Part shown: in pieces, positions 21,466 through 34,139 of the stretch
Numbering within the stretch: position 1 is the first letter of the stretch
Layout: every line of letters starts with the position of its first letter
Assembly (NCBI GenBank): GCA_027257055.1
Contig: JAPVLO010000885.1
Coordinates: 496,001-560,000 of the forward strand
DNA: 64,000 nt
Reading direction: 5' to 3'
Source of the DNA: Cephalopachus bancanus
Taxonomy: Eukaryota > Chordata > Mammalia > Primates > Tarsiidae
Translations under genes and position numbers: made by a program
Notes under the pieces: generated by a model
What the model saw: only the letters and a program-made list of their open reading frames with translations
Databases searched by the model: none
What the model was told of the DNA's origin: nothing

Positions 21466-21485
21466 ATACCCTGTACGAGCCCCCT
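21466..21485 (-). promoter_or_regulatory. Primer-binding site, proline-tRNA-like
   Basis: On the coding strand AGGGGGCTCGTACAGGGTAT begins 4 nt (TCTT) after the 5' LTR. Positions 2-11 (GGGGGCTCGT) match the tRNA-Pro primer site of gammaretroviruses; the first base and the 3' part are degenerate. Confidence 0.8.
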
Positions 21486-21489
21486 AAGA

Positions 21490-21774
21490 TGTGGTAGGAC
21501 CCTTGACAGAGAGATGGGACACCAAAGCTTCTTTATCAGGGAGCACCATTTATTTGTGCTGGCACAAAGGCTGAGCCCCGAATGCAGTGAGGCATTGCCT
21601 ATATACTTTTTGATAACTTCTTTTTGCATTTTACCCCCTTTGTCTCCCTTATACGGCAACATACACTTTGATTGGGTATTGTATGACACAGGGTTGTTAC
21701 AGGGTTACACATGCACACTTAGACACTGACTATGCCATGTTGCTTCTTCTTACTCTGGGAAGACCCTTACCACA
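21490..21774 (-). repeat. 5' LTR of the provirus
   Basis: 285 bp with TG...CA ends. On the coding strand it has a TATA-like GTATATAGG (about 21598-21607) and AATAAA (21549-21554). The AATA target copy follows at 21775-21778. Confidence 0.95.
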
Positions 21775-21829
21775 AATACACTTGATATTAAAATGTAATT
21801 TTGAAAGTTTTCCACTATTCTGAGGTCAT

Positions 21830-22324
21830 CAAAATAATAAAGTGTATATGATCTTATTAAGAAACCATCCACATGACTGATTATATGTTCCTTATTACTT
21901 CTAGTTTTCTTGTTCTTTCATGCTTTTTCAAAATACACTTGTCAGATTTAGCAGAAATTTTGTGTTTGTTTTGTTTTGTCCCTAAGAACAACTACTTGGA
22001 TTACAATAAATTTTCAATTCTATGGTTTTCATTTTGTCTAACCAATTAATTACTGTCTTTAGCTTTGCCATTTCTTTCCCTTTGCTTTCCTCTAAAATAT
22101 TTTATTGTCCTTTTTCTATAACTTGATTAGAAGATAGGTCATGTTTTTTTCTGTTAACTTTTGTTTAATAGCAAATGCTTTTAAGGCTATGAGATTTTTC
22201 TAAATGATGTTGTGACAATATTACATAAGTTTTGACAGGTTTTGATAGGGTGTACTCTTATTGCTACCCTATAAATGCTGTGTACTTTTTGTTTTGACAT
22301 TATCTTTCATTCAATCTTTATTTT
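21830..22324 (-). mobile_element. Diverged L1 ORF2 fragment (first segment)
   Basis: The stretch 'ttttaaggctatgagattttt ... gttttgataggg' and the text before it resemble the minus-strand view of old L1 ORF2 near the endonuclease. The younger L1 inserted at 22325 splits it; it appears to resume at 24138. Confidence 0.5.
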
Positions 22325-24137
22325 TTTATTGAAAAGATGTGGGGTATAATTCAGGGTTAGGTATACAAACGTTGATTATGCAGGTACCCTTGTTGATGAA
22401 GTGTGCCCCTCATTCCCCTAGCAATTTCTCTCAACTGCCATTCCAACCTCCTCCCTTGACAGTTTCCCCCTACTAATCCCTTTCTAATAGTATTATGATA
22501 ATTGTTCAAGGTTCGCTGATGAGTGAAACACATGGTACTCTGTTCTTTGTTCCTGTGATAGATCACTGAGTATGATAGACTCTAAACCCATCCAAGTTGC
22601 TGTGAAGTCCATATGTTTGTCCTTCTTTATGGCTGCATAATATTACATTGTGTATGTGTACCTCATTTTTTTACCCAGTCCAGCTTCAATGGGCAGCATG
22701 GTTGGTTCCATGTTTTTGCTATTGTGAACAGAGCTGCAACAAACATACATGTGCAGGTATCTTTTTTGTAGAATGAGTTGAGTTCCTCCGGGTATATTCC
22801 CAATAGGGGAATTACTGGGTCATATGGAAGGTCAATTTCTAGTTCTTTCAGAAATCCCCACACTGTCTTCCAAAGAGGTTGCACTAGTTTGCATTCCCAC
22901 CAGCAGTGTAGAAGTGTTCCTTTTTCTCTGCATCCTATTGTTTGTTTTATTAATGATGACCATTCTTACTGGGGTTAGGTGGCATCTCAGTGTGGTTCTG
23001 ATTTGCATTTCTCCAATGATGAGTGAGGCTGAGCACTTTTTCATGTGTCTGTTGGCTGCCTGTACATCTTCTTCTGAGAAGTGTTTGTTCATGTCTTTTG
23101 CCCACTTTTTTGTTTTTTTTTTTGAGTTGGAGTCTCACCCTGTCACCCAGACTGGAGTGCAGTGGCCGCTCCCGACCACCGCAGCCTCGACCTGCTGGGC
23201 TCCGGCGATCCTTCCGCCTCAGCCTTCCGAGTAGCTGGAACTACAGGCGCGCGCTACCACACCCGGCTAATTTTTGACTTATTGTAGAGATGAGGTCTCG
23301 CCAAGTTGCCCAGGCGGGTCTCGAACCCACAGGCTCAAGCAATCCACTCACCTCAGCCTCCCAAAGGTGCGGGATTACAGGCTGAGTCACCGAGCCCGGC
23401 TTTTTACCCACTTTTTAATGGGACTGTTCGGTTTTTTTTCCTTTCGGCGCATTTGAGTTCTTTGTAAATCCTAGGTGTTAGGCCTTTGTCAGACATACAG
23501 TTGGCAAATATTTTTTCCCATTCTGTGGGCTGTCTCCCTGCTCTTTTGATGGTTTCTTTTGCTTTGCAGAAGATTGTCAGTTTGACGATAGCCCTTTTGT
23601 CTATCTTATTTCTTATGGTATGGGCACTTAGGGTTCTGATCAGGAATTGGTTGCCAGTTCCAATTTCCATAAGGGCGTCTCCTGTGTTTTCCAAGCTTCT
23701 TATAGTTTGAGGTTTCACATTTAGGTTTGATACATTTAGAGTTAATTTTTGTGTATGGTAATAGGTAGGGGTCCTGTTTCATTCTTCTGCATGTGGTCAG
23801 CCAGTTTTCCCAGCACCATTTACTGAATAGGTTCTCCTCTCCCTGGTGGTTGCTGTTGGAGGCTTTGTCAAAGATGAATTGGTTGAGAAATTGAGGCTTT
23901 GCTTCCAGAATCTCTAAACTGTTTCATGTTCTATATGCCTGTTCTTGTACCAATACTGGGCTATTTTGATTACTGTAGCCTTATAGTAAAGTTTGAAGTC
24001 TGGAAGTGTGATACCACCTGCTTTGTTTCTTTCACTAAGGATTATTTTGGCTATTCGTGGTCATTTATGTTTCCATATGAATTTCTGTATTGTCATTTCC
24101 AGGTCTGAGAAGAATGATGTTAGCAACTTAATGAGTG
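22325..24137 (-). mobile_element. Young-type L1, 5'-truncated, interrupted by an Alu
   Basis: On the minus strand this is the end of ORF2, the 3'UTR and the terminal motif (ccccacatctttt), with its tail at 22325-22340. A 14-bp target duplication TCAATCTTTATTTT lies at 22311-22324 and 24138-24151. The Alu at 23111-23400 splits ORF2. Frames such as 22663-22884, 22832-23092 and 23404-23718 on the minus strand are ORF2 pieces with stops between them. Removing the Alu leaves about 1.5 kb. Confidence 0.9.
23111..23400 (-). mobile_element. Alu SINE inserted in the young L1
   Basis: The target duplication TTTTRCCCACTTTTT at 23096-23110 and 23402-23416 differs at one base. The copy is CpG-rich, has the young-type left-arm deletion, and its hairpin (23163-23180) has a single mismatch. 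It must be younger than the L1 it splits. Confidence 0.92.
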
Positions 24138-24330
24138 TCAATCTTTATTTTAAATATCTGTGTGATGACGATGATTCCTTTGAAATAGTTAATACTTCAT
24201 TGCTTAAAGTATTATTAATATATAGATTCATTGCATCATTGGAGTGAATAACTTTTAATTTTAATTTGTTGAAGCTTGTTTGGGTTGTTTGTTTAATTAT
24301 TTGCTTTTCTGTAACCTATATAGAAATTTG
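24138..24330 (-). mobile_element. Diverged L1 ORF2 fragment (second segment)
   Basis: Read with 21830-22324 after removing the younger L1, 'aaatatctgtgtgatgacgatgattcc ... ttcattgc' and 'aatttgttgaagcttgtttgg' fit the next part of a minus-strand old L1 ORF2. The match is weak. Confidence 0.4.
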
Positions 24331-24499
24331 CAAGCTATATTTTTTAGAGGAGTTTTAAAACATCAAAATAATAATGATGGTACTATATTGTAACATTGTT
24401 AATAAAAAAGAATTTGTAAATCCACAATGATACTCAAAAAGAAGGCAAGAAGCTTTTCATTTCAAATGAATAGCAGCTAATAATAAGTCTACCAATAGA

Positions 24500-25370
24500 A
24501 TATACAAGGAATTTAAACGTGCCAAAAAGAAAAAACCAACAGCCCCATTACTAAGTGGGCAAAATGAATGGACATTTCTCAAAAGAAGACATATGAGCAG
24601 CTAACAGATACATGAAAAAATGCTCAGCCTCACTAGTCATCAAAGAAATGCAAATTAACACTATACTGAGAAAGCACCTAACTCCAGTCAGGATGACTAT
24701 CATCAATAACTCAAAAAACAACCGATGCTGAAGAGGATCCGGTAAAAAGGAAATACTTCTACACTGTTGATGGGATTGTAAACTAGTACAGCCTCTGTGG
24801 AATACAGTGTGGCGATTCCTAAAAGATCTAAAAATCAACCTTCCATACGACCCCACAATCCCCCTCCTGGGAATATACCCGGAATAACTCAAATCACTCT
24901 GTAAAAAAGATACCTGCACATGTATGTTTATTGCAGCATTGTTCACAATAGCAAGAACATGGACCCAACCGTGCTGCCCATCAAATAGGACTGGATAAAA
25001 AAATGTGGTACATATACACAACGGAATATTACGCAGCCATAAAGAACAAAATCATGAACTTCACAGCAACTTGGATGGACTTAGAGTCTATAATACTGAG
25101 TGATCTTTCACAGAAACAAAGAACTGAGTATCACATGTTCTCACTCATAGTCGGACCATGAACAATTATCCTAATACTGTAAGAAAAGGATGCAGTTGTG
25201 GGAAACTGCTGGGAGCAGGGTAGGGAAGCAGAATTGACAGTAGTGAAAGTCTACCTGGGGAAGGGGAGGCACACCTCATCAACTAGGGTACTTGCATAAT
25301 GAACATTTGTATATCTAACCCTGAATTGTACCCCACATATTTAAAATAAAAAAATTAAAAGTCAAAAAGT
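24500..25370 (+). mobile_element. Young-type L1 3' end, 5'-truncated
   Basis: It begins near 'atacaaggaatttaaacgtgcc' in the C-terminal part of ORF2, runs through a 3'UTR with a G-rich tract (25200-25230) and ends 'taccccacatatttaaaataaaaaaattaaaag'. ORF2 has stops. I found no clear target duplication. Confidence 0.85.
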
Positions 25371-28300
25371 TCCACCAAGTTTAGATTTAAATTAAATTAT
25401 TAAAAATATATTTTAAATGTGTTGGTACCATAATTATCAAATTTTATATAAAATATTTGCTTATACATTTTCATTATTAAGTTTATAAAATGTTATAAAT
25501 GTGAATATATAAAATATAGCTATTAACATGCCTAATATTTATAAATTCCCATGTATGCTTGTAAATTATTTTTGATTTTTCTTTAATTTTTTGTGACTTT
25601 ATCTAATAGATATTTGCTCACCCTTTATTTTATTCTGAAATATGTCATGCATACAATAGAATACATATAATGCATGTGTACAGTTAAAATAAAAAATGAA
25701 CATCCATGTATATACCACACCGTTAAATGATTAAATATTATCAGTGTCTTGAAAGCTACCTGTGTGTCATCCACATAACAACACCTATCTTTTCCCTAGA
25801 AGAACCATTCTCCTACGTTTTTGGGTAATTATTTCTTTGCTTCCATCTATAATTTAAAACCACAAGTGTGATCTCTAAACAATATTGCTTTTTTTCGGAA
25901 AGCTATTTATTAAAAGGAAAATTTTCTCTTCCAATTGACTCAGTAATCTCATAACTGAAAGTACACAAGATTAACTGCATATTATTCATGCTAAAAATGT
26001 TCAATATGCATCTAAGGTGATAAACTCCAGATTTGTTTATTTTAAAGGTACGTTTTCCCTTTTATAAATTAACAATCAATCTACAAAGTGATACTTGGAA
26101 ACTATGTGAATATCCTATTTCCCAATAACCTTACATTCATTGATAATCTTTGCCTGAATCAATTATTATATTGGTAGTTGTAAAATGGTGATTTTCTGTT
26201 TATGTCATTACTTCTACATTAATTAGTTGTCATTTCTCTATAAGGAAAAGCGTTTCTGCTTGCCCTTTTTCTGGTATCTTCATGGACTCATGGATTCTTT
26301 TTTATTAATATGTTACAAGAAAGTACCATTATTGTTTATTTGTTTTAATACTCAAATTGTTTTAGACGTGGCCAGTTGGAGCCCTTTTTGGATGTGTGAC
26401 TTTTTGACATGCCCCCATCATTCTTTGAATACTGGCTTTCTAGTGCAGCAGCATGTTTTTATATAGGACTATCTATACTTTACTTTCTTCAAACCTAGAA
26501 TTGATCATTTTTCCAAGGAGCTTCATTTCCTTTTATGGAGAATGGTATTTAGAAACCAAGATCCGCTAAGAGTGCTCATTACTACAGGGGTAGTTTTGCT
26601 TTTGCAGTCTTCTAATGGATTAGGAAATATATATTTTTGAGATATCATTAGTTCATACTGATACCCTAATTCAAATGTAACACTAAGAGTTATCCTCATT
26701 TCTCCCATTCCATATTTGCATCTTTCTAGAGGAAAATATATAATTATTGATTTTTGTCACTGAAAGTGACTGCGAGACTTTGTTTTAGAAATCTTATGGA
26801 ATTTTCCAAGATTTTATCCATAATAAAGAAAGATCTTCTTCCCTCCAAGTAACTGTTAATGAGGCAGTGGGATTAATTTGTTTCTGATTTCACCCAAGAA
26901 ATCATGCTTGTTCAATGTACTGGTTTTTATTATATGTTTTCTTACTATTTTTATATTATTTTCTATACATATGCTTGGAAACCTTTATTAATGTAGTTTT
27001 ACCACCTCACAAAAAGAGGGAAAGTAAAAATTACATAGTTTCAGTAATTATGAGGCTCATATGTAATCACACTTCTTTAGTTTGCATTCACAACAGGATT
27101 CAATCTTCAGCAGAATTCAATCTTCTTGAGATTTTAGCTAATTGTGACAGATTTTTCTGTTGGATTTTAAAAGGAAATTCCTTTTAGTTTTAGAATAAAG
27201 TCCAAATATTTATAATGATTCTCAGAAAATTGAAGCACCTGGAAAGAGCATTTAGGTGGTTCATACTACAATACAAAAAAAAAAGACAAATTGAACTGCA
27301 CAACAAAATGAAAGTCTTTATTTGATCATCAAAGGCAAAGAGTTCAGCAGGAGATTCAGCTACCAAACATGAAAGAAGTGGTAGTTATGTGAAGCAAATT
27401 CACATGGAATAAAAAAAATTGGAAACCATAATCTCAAATATATAATGGTAATTAAGAGGCATATATTTTGCTCTTTTTTGATACTTACATAGCAAATGAC
27501 AGTAGAGTCCGTTTATAGTGGAGACATACTTTCACTAAGGAATGTTACTGACAGTTGTTTAGTTACCTTATGGGACAATCAGGAAAAAGAAATTGAATAC
27601 AGTCTAGTTTTTTTGGTGACCTTAAGAACAAAATTGAATTATTAGATTGATCACTCAGTGATCAACAACTCCATAGACTGTCAGTTTTCAATTACAGATA
27701 GACAGGTGGTAAATGCAAGGCAGTCGAGGTTTAGTAGAACATTCTATTGAGGAAAGCTCCTAGTGATGACTGCTTTACTCTTAACCTTATCTGGGAATCT
27801 CTTCCTGTGCTAAATTTTCCAAATTTCAATAACAAAGTGGGAAGGAGAAGTAGAATACATAAAAGAAAAGAAAAAACATAAACAAAACTGGGCAGAATAA
27901 TTTGTAAGCTGTAGAAGTTAGGAAGATAGATTATAATATCCATAAGTATATTGATATTATATATGTACACAGGCAATCTTAGATCTACCTTAAGTGATTC
28001 TTATGTTTTCAATATTAATCTGTTGCTCTGTATTCCCTTAACATAACTGTATATGAAGTAACAAGCAAAATATCTTGGGAGGTACATTAACATTTTGCTA
28101 ATAGATATATTAAGAAAAATTTTCTTTTTAACAGCTTAATTACATCTACAGAGAAAAATATACCTGATAAGTAAAATTTACATGAACCTTCTTTTATATT
28201 ATCTATCACCTTATATACATGTACAAATTCCTTTGCTCATTGAAATGAGACTATATCCCTTTTTTGAAGTTAGCAGATAACAATTCAGCATGAATGATGA

Positions 28301-28895
28301 GCATGATGCTGTGCATTTACATCCATTAGGATAGAGAATTGACTACATTTTTCATGAAGGTAATTGTGAAAAAGATCTGCTCCCTAACCTATAAACAGGA
28401 AAAAAAATGCAGACACAAGTACACCTCCTTTTAAATACCCAAGATTCCTGTAATTGGTGTGGGACAATCTTTTTATCCACTAGGTAGGTGATATTGAATG
28501 ACAAATGATGATGGCATATTTCTCAATGTAGAAGAATAAATGATGCTTGCAGCCTCCTGGGTCATTGTGATAGTAGAATTGTCTTGCACTTCCCTTTATT
28601 ATCTGATTCTTGAAGTTTATTACCATCTTCATGAAGCCAGAGCTAAAACTTGAATAGTTTAGCCTTTGCCACTAAATAATTTGATCTGAGTAGATAAAGA
28701 CTCCCTGTTATGCAATGTTCAGGAACACTTTAACAGGTGTCCAACTATGTTTCCTGACATGAATTTTGTCCAAGGTTCTCATGGAAAAGAAAACAACACT
28801 GTCTGTAGCTGAGATTCAGATTTGACTGATAGAATTGAGCATGTGATGGAAGACAAATATCAAAGGGGAACAATGGAGATTCTAATAGAAAGAAG
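25371..28895. other. Long AT-rich stretch with no recognised feature
   Basis: 3.5 kb in which I recognise no repeat or gene. Open frames are short and without domains. Very old repeats could be missed by eye. Confidence 0.4.
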
Positions 28896-28898
28896 ACA

Positions 28899-28967
28899 GC
28901 TTGAGGTCAGGAGTTTGAGACCAACCTGGGCAACATAATGAAATCCTGTTTCTACAAAAAAAAAAAA
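28899..28967 (+). mobile_element. Alu left-arm fragment
   Basis: 'gcttgaggtcaggagtttgag' and 'ccaacctgggcaacataatg', then an A-rich stretch, match the middle of an old Alu or free left monomer. It is truncated at both ends. Confidence 0.75.
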
Positions 28968-28974
28968 ATGTTTT

Positions 28975-29389
28975 TTACATTTAAAAAATTAAAAAGTGAT
29001 TGTGATGGTAAATGTTATGGCTATATGTATTTTGTCACAATGAAAAGTAAAAAAAGAGAAAGAAAAATGAAGAAAAGTTACCAGTAAAATGAAATTTAAA
29101 AAGTAAGCAATCCTGCTCTGTCTGAGAAATAAACTAAATAATCTATAAAAACCATAATTTCTTCACGTAGGTATTACACATTTGTAAGCTAATTCTTGGG
29201 TACTTATAAAATTGTTGCTATTATAAATAGGTTAAATATACTATTGATCCCATACATTAATATATAGCCTGCTACATTACTGTACTCTTGTCTGATTGTA
29301 GTAGTTGTCTCAGTTGATTCTCTTATATTTTTGATTTATATATATCATCTGTTATGTAATAGTACTTTTTTCTTCCTTCTAATTTTTAT
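28975..29389. other. AT-rich DNA, possible LINE 3' remnant
   Basis: 'gtgatggtaaatgttatggctatatgtattttgtcacaatgaaaag' (28998-29045) resembles the end of an ancient L1 3'UTR on the plus strand. I recognise nothing else. Confidence 0.3.
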
Positions 29390-29828
29390 GCTTGGATGCC
29401 CTTATTTTATCTAATTGCATTAGCTATTGTATGAAGTATAATGTTAAATAATAGTGGAGGTCATGGACATTCTAAACTTCTAGCTGATTTTACTGGTAAT
29501 GATTGCTGTATTTCCCCATGATATTGAATTTGGGGCTGAGATAAATATAGTTAATCATGTTAAAGAAATATTGATTTATTCATATTGAGTTTTCAAAATT
29601 GAGACTTGTCATTGAATTTTGTTAAAAGCTTTTTCAGCATCTATGGAGATGAGCATATAATTTTCTCCTTGAATCAATTACTATGATCAATTTTTAAAAT
29701 AGATTTCCAAATAGTGAAACATTCTTGATTCCTACAATAAATTCTGTTGATCTGAATGCATGTTTCTTAAAATATACTCCTGGTTTTCGTTTATTAATAT
29801 TTTGGTTAGAATTTTTTAGTATATTTTT
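29390..29828 (-). mobile_element. Old L1 ORF2 fragment
   Basis: Minus-strand view of the RT region: 'cttattttatctaattgcattagc', 'gttaaaagctttttcagcatctatggagatgagc' and 'acattcttgattcctacaataaattc'. It is diverged and has no open frame. The next L1 begins at its own 3' end just downstream, so this is probably a separate element. Confidence 0.7.
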
Positions 29829-32545
29829 AAAGTATGACTCCCATATCATAATAGCCATCCTTCTAAAGTGTACAATTCAGTTACTTTAATTCAAATCACA
29901 AGATTATGCAACTATAACTACTAATTCCAAAATATTTTCATCATGCCAAAAATAAATCCCTTACCTAATTAGTAGTCACTTTTCAACATCCCATCCCTAG
30001 TCTCTGGCAAACACTAATCTTTCTTTTCCTATGCATTTGCCTATGCTAGACATTTCAGATTAATGGAGTCATACAATATGCCACCTTTGTGTCTGACTTC
30101 TTTCATTTAACATGATGTTTTCAAGATTCATTCATGTAATAGCATGTATCAGTAATTCATTCCTTTTATTGTGAAATAACATTCTGCCAAATGGATATAC
30201 CACATTTGTTTATGCATTCCTTTGGATTGTTTCCTCTTTGGGGCTACTATGAATAATGTTGCTATGACTTTCATGTACAAGTTCTCTGTGGCCATAAGTT
30301 TTCTATTTTATTGAGAATATATTGAAGAGTAGAATTGCTGGATTATATGGTATATTTCTGTTTAATATTTTGAGAAAGTGCCAAACTGCTTTCCAAAATG
30401 GCTGCACAATTTAACAGTTCTACCAGCAATGTATGAAGGTTCCAATTGCTTCATATCCTTGACAACACTTATAATTGTTTGTCTTTTTTGAAAATAACTA
30501 TCCAAACGTTTGTGAAATGATACCAATTTGTAATTTTGATTTGCATTTGAGGCTGAGCATCTTTTCATTTTCTTATTGGTCATGTCTTTCTTTTTTTTTA
30601 AAGAACTGCTATTTGCAATTATTTGCCAATTTTCAATTAAGAGGTTATTTGTCCTTTTATAGTCTAATGTTCAGTTCTTTATTCTTTTGTGATTCCCTAG
30701 GATTTCCTATATACAAGATTATAACATTGAGTATATCCTGGATTTATCAGATATATGATTTGTAAATATTTTCTCTCATTCTATGAGTTGTCCTTTAACT
30801 TTCATGATAGTATGCTTTGGAGCACAAATATATTTAATTTGATACAGTCTAAATAATCTATTTCTCCAAATAATCTGTTTGGTTGCTTGTGCTATAGGTG
30901 TCATATTTAAGAATTCACTGTCTAACCCAGTGTTACAAAGATTTATTGCTATTTTTTCTAATAATTTTATAGTGTCACCTATTACATTTAGGTCTTTGAT
31001 TCATTTTGAGTTAAGTTTTGTATATGGGGTGAAATAGGAATCCGGTTTCTTTTTTCTTTTTGCAAGTGGTTATTCCGTTGTCCCAGTGCCATTTGTTTGA
31101 AAGACTATTTTTCCTCCATTGAATTGCTTTGACTCCCTTGCTGAAAATAGATTAGACATAAATGTTGGATCTGTTTCTGAACTCTCAATTTTATTCTATT
31201 GATCTTCATGTCTACCTTTATGCCAAACCACACAATCTTGTTTACTATAACGTTATAGTAACTTTTGAAATCATGAATTACGAGTCCTCTAACTTTGTTT
31301 TTCACAAGATTGCTTCAACTATCCTGGGTCTTTTGAATTTCTATATAAATTTTAGGATCAGCTTGTCAATTTCTGCAATAACAACAACAAAAAGTGAGTC
31401 TGAATTTTGATATGGACTGCATTGAACCCATAGATCAATTTGGGAATTGTTGCCATCTTAAAAATATTATGTCTTGCAATTCATAAACATGGTATATCCT
31501 CCCATTTATTTAGACCATCTTTAATTAGTTTCAACAATGTTTTGTATTTTTGAGTATACAAGTTTCCACTTCTTTTGTTACATTTATATCCAAATTTTTT
31601 ATGGCATTGTAAATGGAATTTTTACTCAATTTCATTTATGAATTGTTCATTGCTAGCGTACAAAGATACACAATTGATGTTTTCATATTGATCTTTTATC
31701 CCACTAACTTGTTAAATTTGTTATTCACTCTGTTTTTGTGATTCCTTGGATTTCCACTATACAAGATTATAACATCTGCAAATAGATACTTTTTTTCCTT
31801 TTCAATATGAATGCTTTTCATTTATTTTTCTTGCCTGATTTTCCTGGCTAGAACTTTCAGTACAATATTTGATAAATGTGGTGAGAGCAGACATTCTTCT
31901 CTTGCTTCTGATTTTAGGTGGAAAATTTCCAGATGTTCACCTTTTAAGCATGATATTAGTGGTGAAATATTTATTTATGCCCTTTATCAGGTTGAGGAAG
32001 TTAACTTCTATTCCTAGTTTGTTGAGTATTTCTATCAAAAAAGGGTGTTGGATTTTTAAAACTCATAGTTGAACCAACCTTACATTCCTGAGATAGAAAC
32101 CACTTGGACATGGTGTATATGCTTCTTGCATATTACTAGACTCAGTTTGCTAGTGTTTTGTTGAGGATTTTTGTATCTATATTTATAAGGAATAGGAGCC
32201 TATAGATTTCTTATCTATGAAGATTTCATCTGGGGCTTGGTATCAAGATAATGTTGACCTCACAGAATGAGTTTGGAAATGTTTCCTGTCCTTTCATCTT
32301 TTTGAAGAGTTTGTGAAGGATTGATGTGAATTCTTTTTAAAGTGTTAAGTAGAAGTCACTAAATCAGTGAAGCCATCTGGTATTGGGCTTTTTTATGGGA
32401 TTATTTTTCAATCTCTTTATTTGTTATAGGTATACTCAGATTTTCTGTTTCTTACTCAGTTATTTTTGATAATTTGTGTACTTCTAGGAATTTACTCATT
32501 TTATTCTCAGTTATCTAACTTATTGGCACAATTGTTCATAATATT
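29829..32545 (-). mobile_element. Long old L1 (L1M type)
   Basis: Read on the minus strand it starts at the 3'UTR (about 29840-30150, 'gtgtacaattcagttactttaattc' and 'catgatgttttcaagattcattcatg') and goes back through ORF2 (for example 'tggcattgtaaatgg' near 31600 and 'cctggctagaactttcagtac' near 31850) to about 32540. A free left Alu monomer sits at its far end. It is heavily mutated. Confidence 0.85.
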
Positions 32546-32554
32546 TCTTTATTA

Positions 32555-32686
32555 TGATTATTTTTCGTGGAGAAGGGGTCTTGCCATGCTACCCAGGTTG
32601 GTCTTGAACTCTTGGCCTCAAGGGATCCTCCTGCATCAGCCTCCCAAAGTGTGGAATTACAGGTGTGAGCCACCATGCCCGACTTA
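32555..32686 (-). mobile_element. Free left Alu monomer (FLAM-like) or Alu fragment
   Basis: 'gagaaggggtcttgccatgctacccagg', 'cttgaactcttggcctcaag', 'cctcccaaagt' and 'attacaggtgtgagccaccatgcccg' form one Alu arm on the minus strand with no second arm. CpGs are largely lost, so it is an old copy. It lacks the young-type deletion. Confidence 0.85.
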
Positions 32687-32689
32687 GGT

Positions 32690-33422
32690 GTATCTCTTGC
32701 AAATACAGTGTAAAATTTAGTTTTGCTTAAATTCCTTTTTTATTTAAGTTGATGGTGTAAGTCTATTCACTTTTGCATATGGTAAATGCATATTTATTCT
32801 TGTTTTATAATAAAATAATGCATTCAATAATATATGCTTTCTCAGCATTTTCTTTTGTATAGTTAAACATAACAATTATTACTTACCTCAACTATTACTA
32901 TGCCTCAATATTTAAATGGTTTCTTTTGATTCCCATCTATTACAAATGAGGTAATCAATACTCTTATTCTACCTCCACATTCTTTCTCTTACTCCTCCCA
33001 GTTGGTATTAATTACATGATTTCTACATTTTTAAAGCCATATGACATTTGCATTCCATTCTGCACTGTACTCCCACTTTTGTTTTAGTCTTAATTCAATA
33101 GTTAAACGTATTCAAAGTTCACTGTCAAGCTTTTTGTTAAATTTTTTGTCATCACTTTTTTTTGGCTCAAATTGTTCTGCTTGTATTAGCCTCACAAAGG
33201 CTCACAGAAACAACAGTCCCTGAAATCTTGCCAATTCAAAACTATTTTCCTGTAGTTTTTGCATGTGAAGGATAGCTTCACTGGATATAAACCATTGGCT
33301 TACATTTTCTTTCTTTGAATACCACAAAATTGTTGTTTCACGGCCTTTTGGTGTAAAATTTTTCTTTGGAAAAATCTGAAGCTAGCTAAATTTTTTCTAC
33401 TTATACACAACTTGATCTTTTT
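32690..33422. other. AT-rich DNA, probably decayed LINE sequence
   Basis: Text such as 'tgcatgtgaaggatagcttcactggatataaa' (33260-33290) resembles the minus-strand view of an ancient LINE, and the likeness seems to continue after the Alu to about 34110 and after the LTR to about 35650. I cannot name the family. Confidence 0.35.
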
Positions 33423-33704
33423 TTTTTGAGTTGGAGTCTCACTCCGTCGCCCCGACTGGAGTGCAGTGGCCGCTTCTGGCCACCACAGCCTCGACCTACT
33501 GGGCTCCGGCGATCCTTCCACCTCAGCCTTGCAAGTAGCTGGAGCTACAGGTGCGCGCTACCACGCCCAGCTAATTTTTTGATTTATTGTAGAGATGAGC
33601 TCTCGCCAAGTTGCCCAGGCGGGTCTCGAACCCGCTGGCTCAGGCAATTCACTCACCTCAGCCTCCCAAGGCGCGGGATTACAGGCTGAGCCACCGAGCC
33701 CGGC
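33423..33704 (-). mobile_element. Alu SINE, young type
   Basis: Full dimer on the minus strand with a 19-bp target duplication TACACAACTTGATCTTTTT at 33404-33422 and 33706-33724, the best duplication of the window. It has the left-arm deletion, and CpGs remain in both arms. Confidence 0.95.
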
Positions 33705-33724
33705 TTACACAACTTGATCTTTTT

Positions 33725-34139
33725 GTCTGATTGCTCAAATAATTCTTTCTTTCTAACTGCCTATAACTTTATTAGGACATTTCCTGGCATTGACCATTCT
33801 GGTTCAATTTTCTCTTACACACACAGCATCCCTTACACAGTTCTTTCTATATGTAACTTTGACTTTTTAGTAGAATGTTACTGAATAATATATTAAAATA
33901 TTTGTTCTATTCCATTGTTTTAGTTTTTTTTTCTTCAGGTATTCCGATTACACATAAGTCCACACTCCTTTGCTTGGCTTCTAAATCTATCAATTTCCCA
34001 CTCATCCCATTAAAACTCTTTATTCTTTTTTAAATTATCATTATTTACTTTCTAATTTATGTCTTCCAAGTTTCTAACCATAGCTGGGAAAAAAAATTTG
34101 TGGTTTTTTTTTTTTCTCTCTATTCATAAAGTACTTAAT
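33725..34139. other. AT-rich DNA, probably decayed LINE sequence
   Basis: Continuation of the pre-Alu sequence. It is T-rich with poly-T/poly-A tracts at 33926-33936 and 34089-34122. No gene is seen. Confidence 0.35.

Larger units (their letters stand above)
13140..21774 (-). mobile_element. Full-length class I endogenous retrovirus (gammaretrovirus-like provirus)
   Basis: An 8635-bp provirus read on the minus strand: 5' LTR (21490-21774), primer-binding site, leader, gag, pro, pol (RT, RNase H, integrase), env, polypurine tract, 3' LTR (13140-13448). LTR ends are TG...CA with a 4-bp AATA duplication. The gene order, single Cys-His knuckle, proline-like primer site, same-frame gag/pro/pol with a TAG junction and the TM arrangement fit class I ERVs. 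The LTRs differ at about 40 of about 284 aligned positions by eye, so the insertion is old, and every gene has stops or frameshifts. Family assignment within class I is open. Confidence 0.95.
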
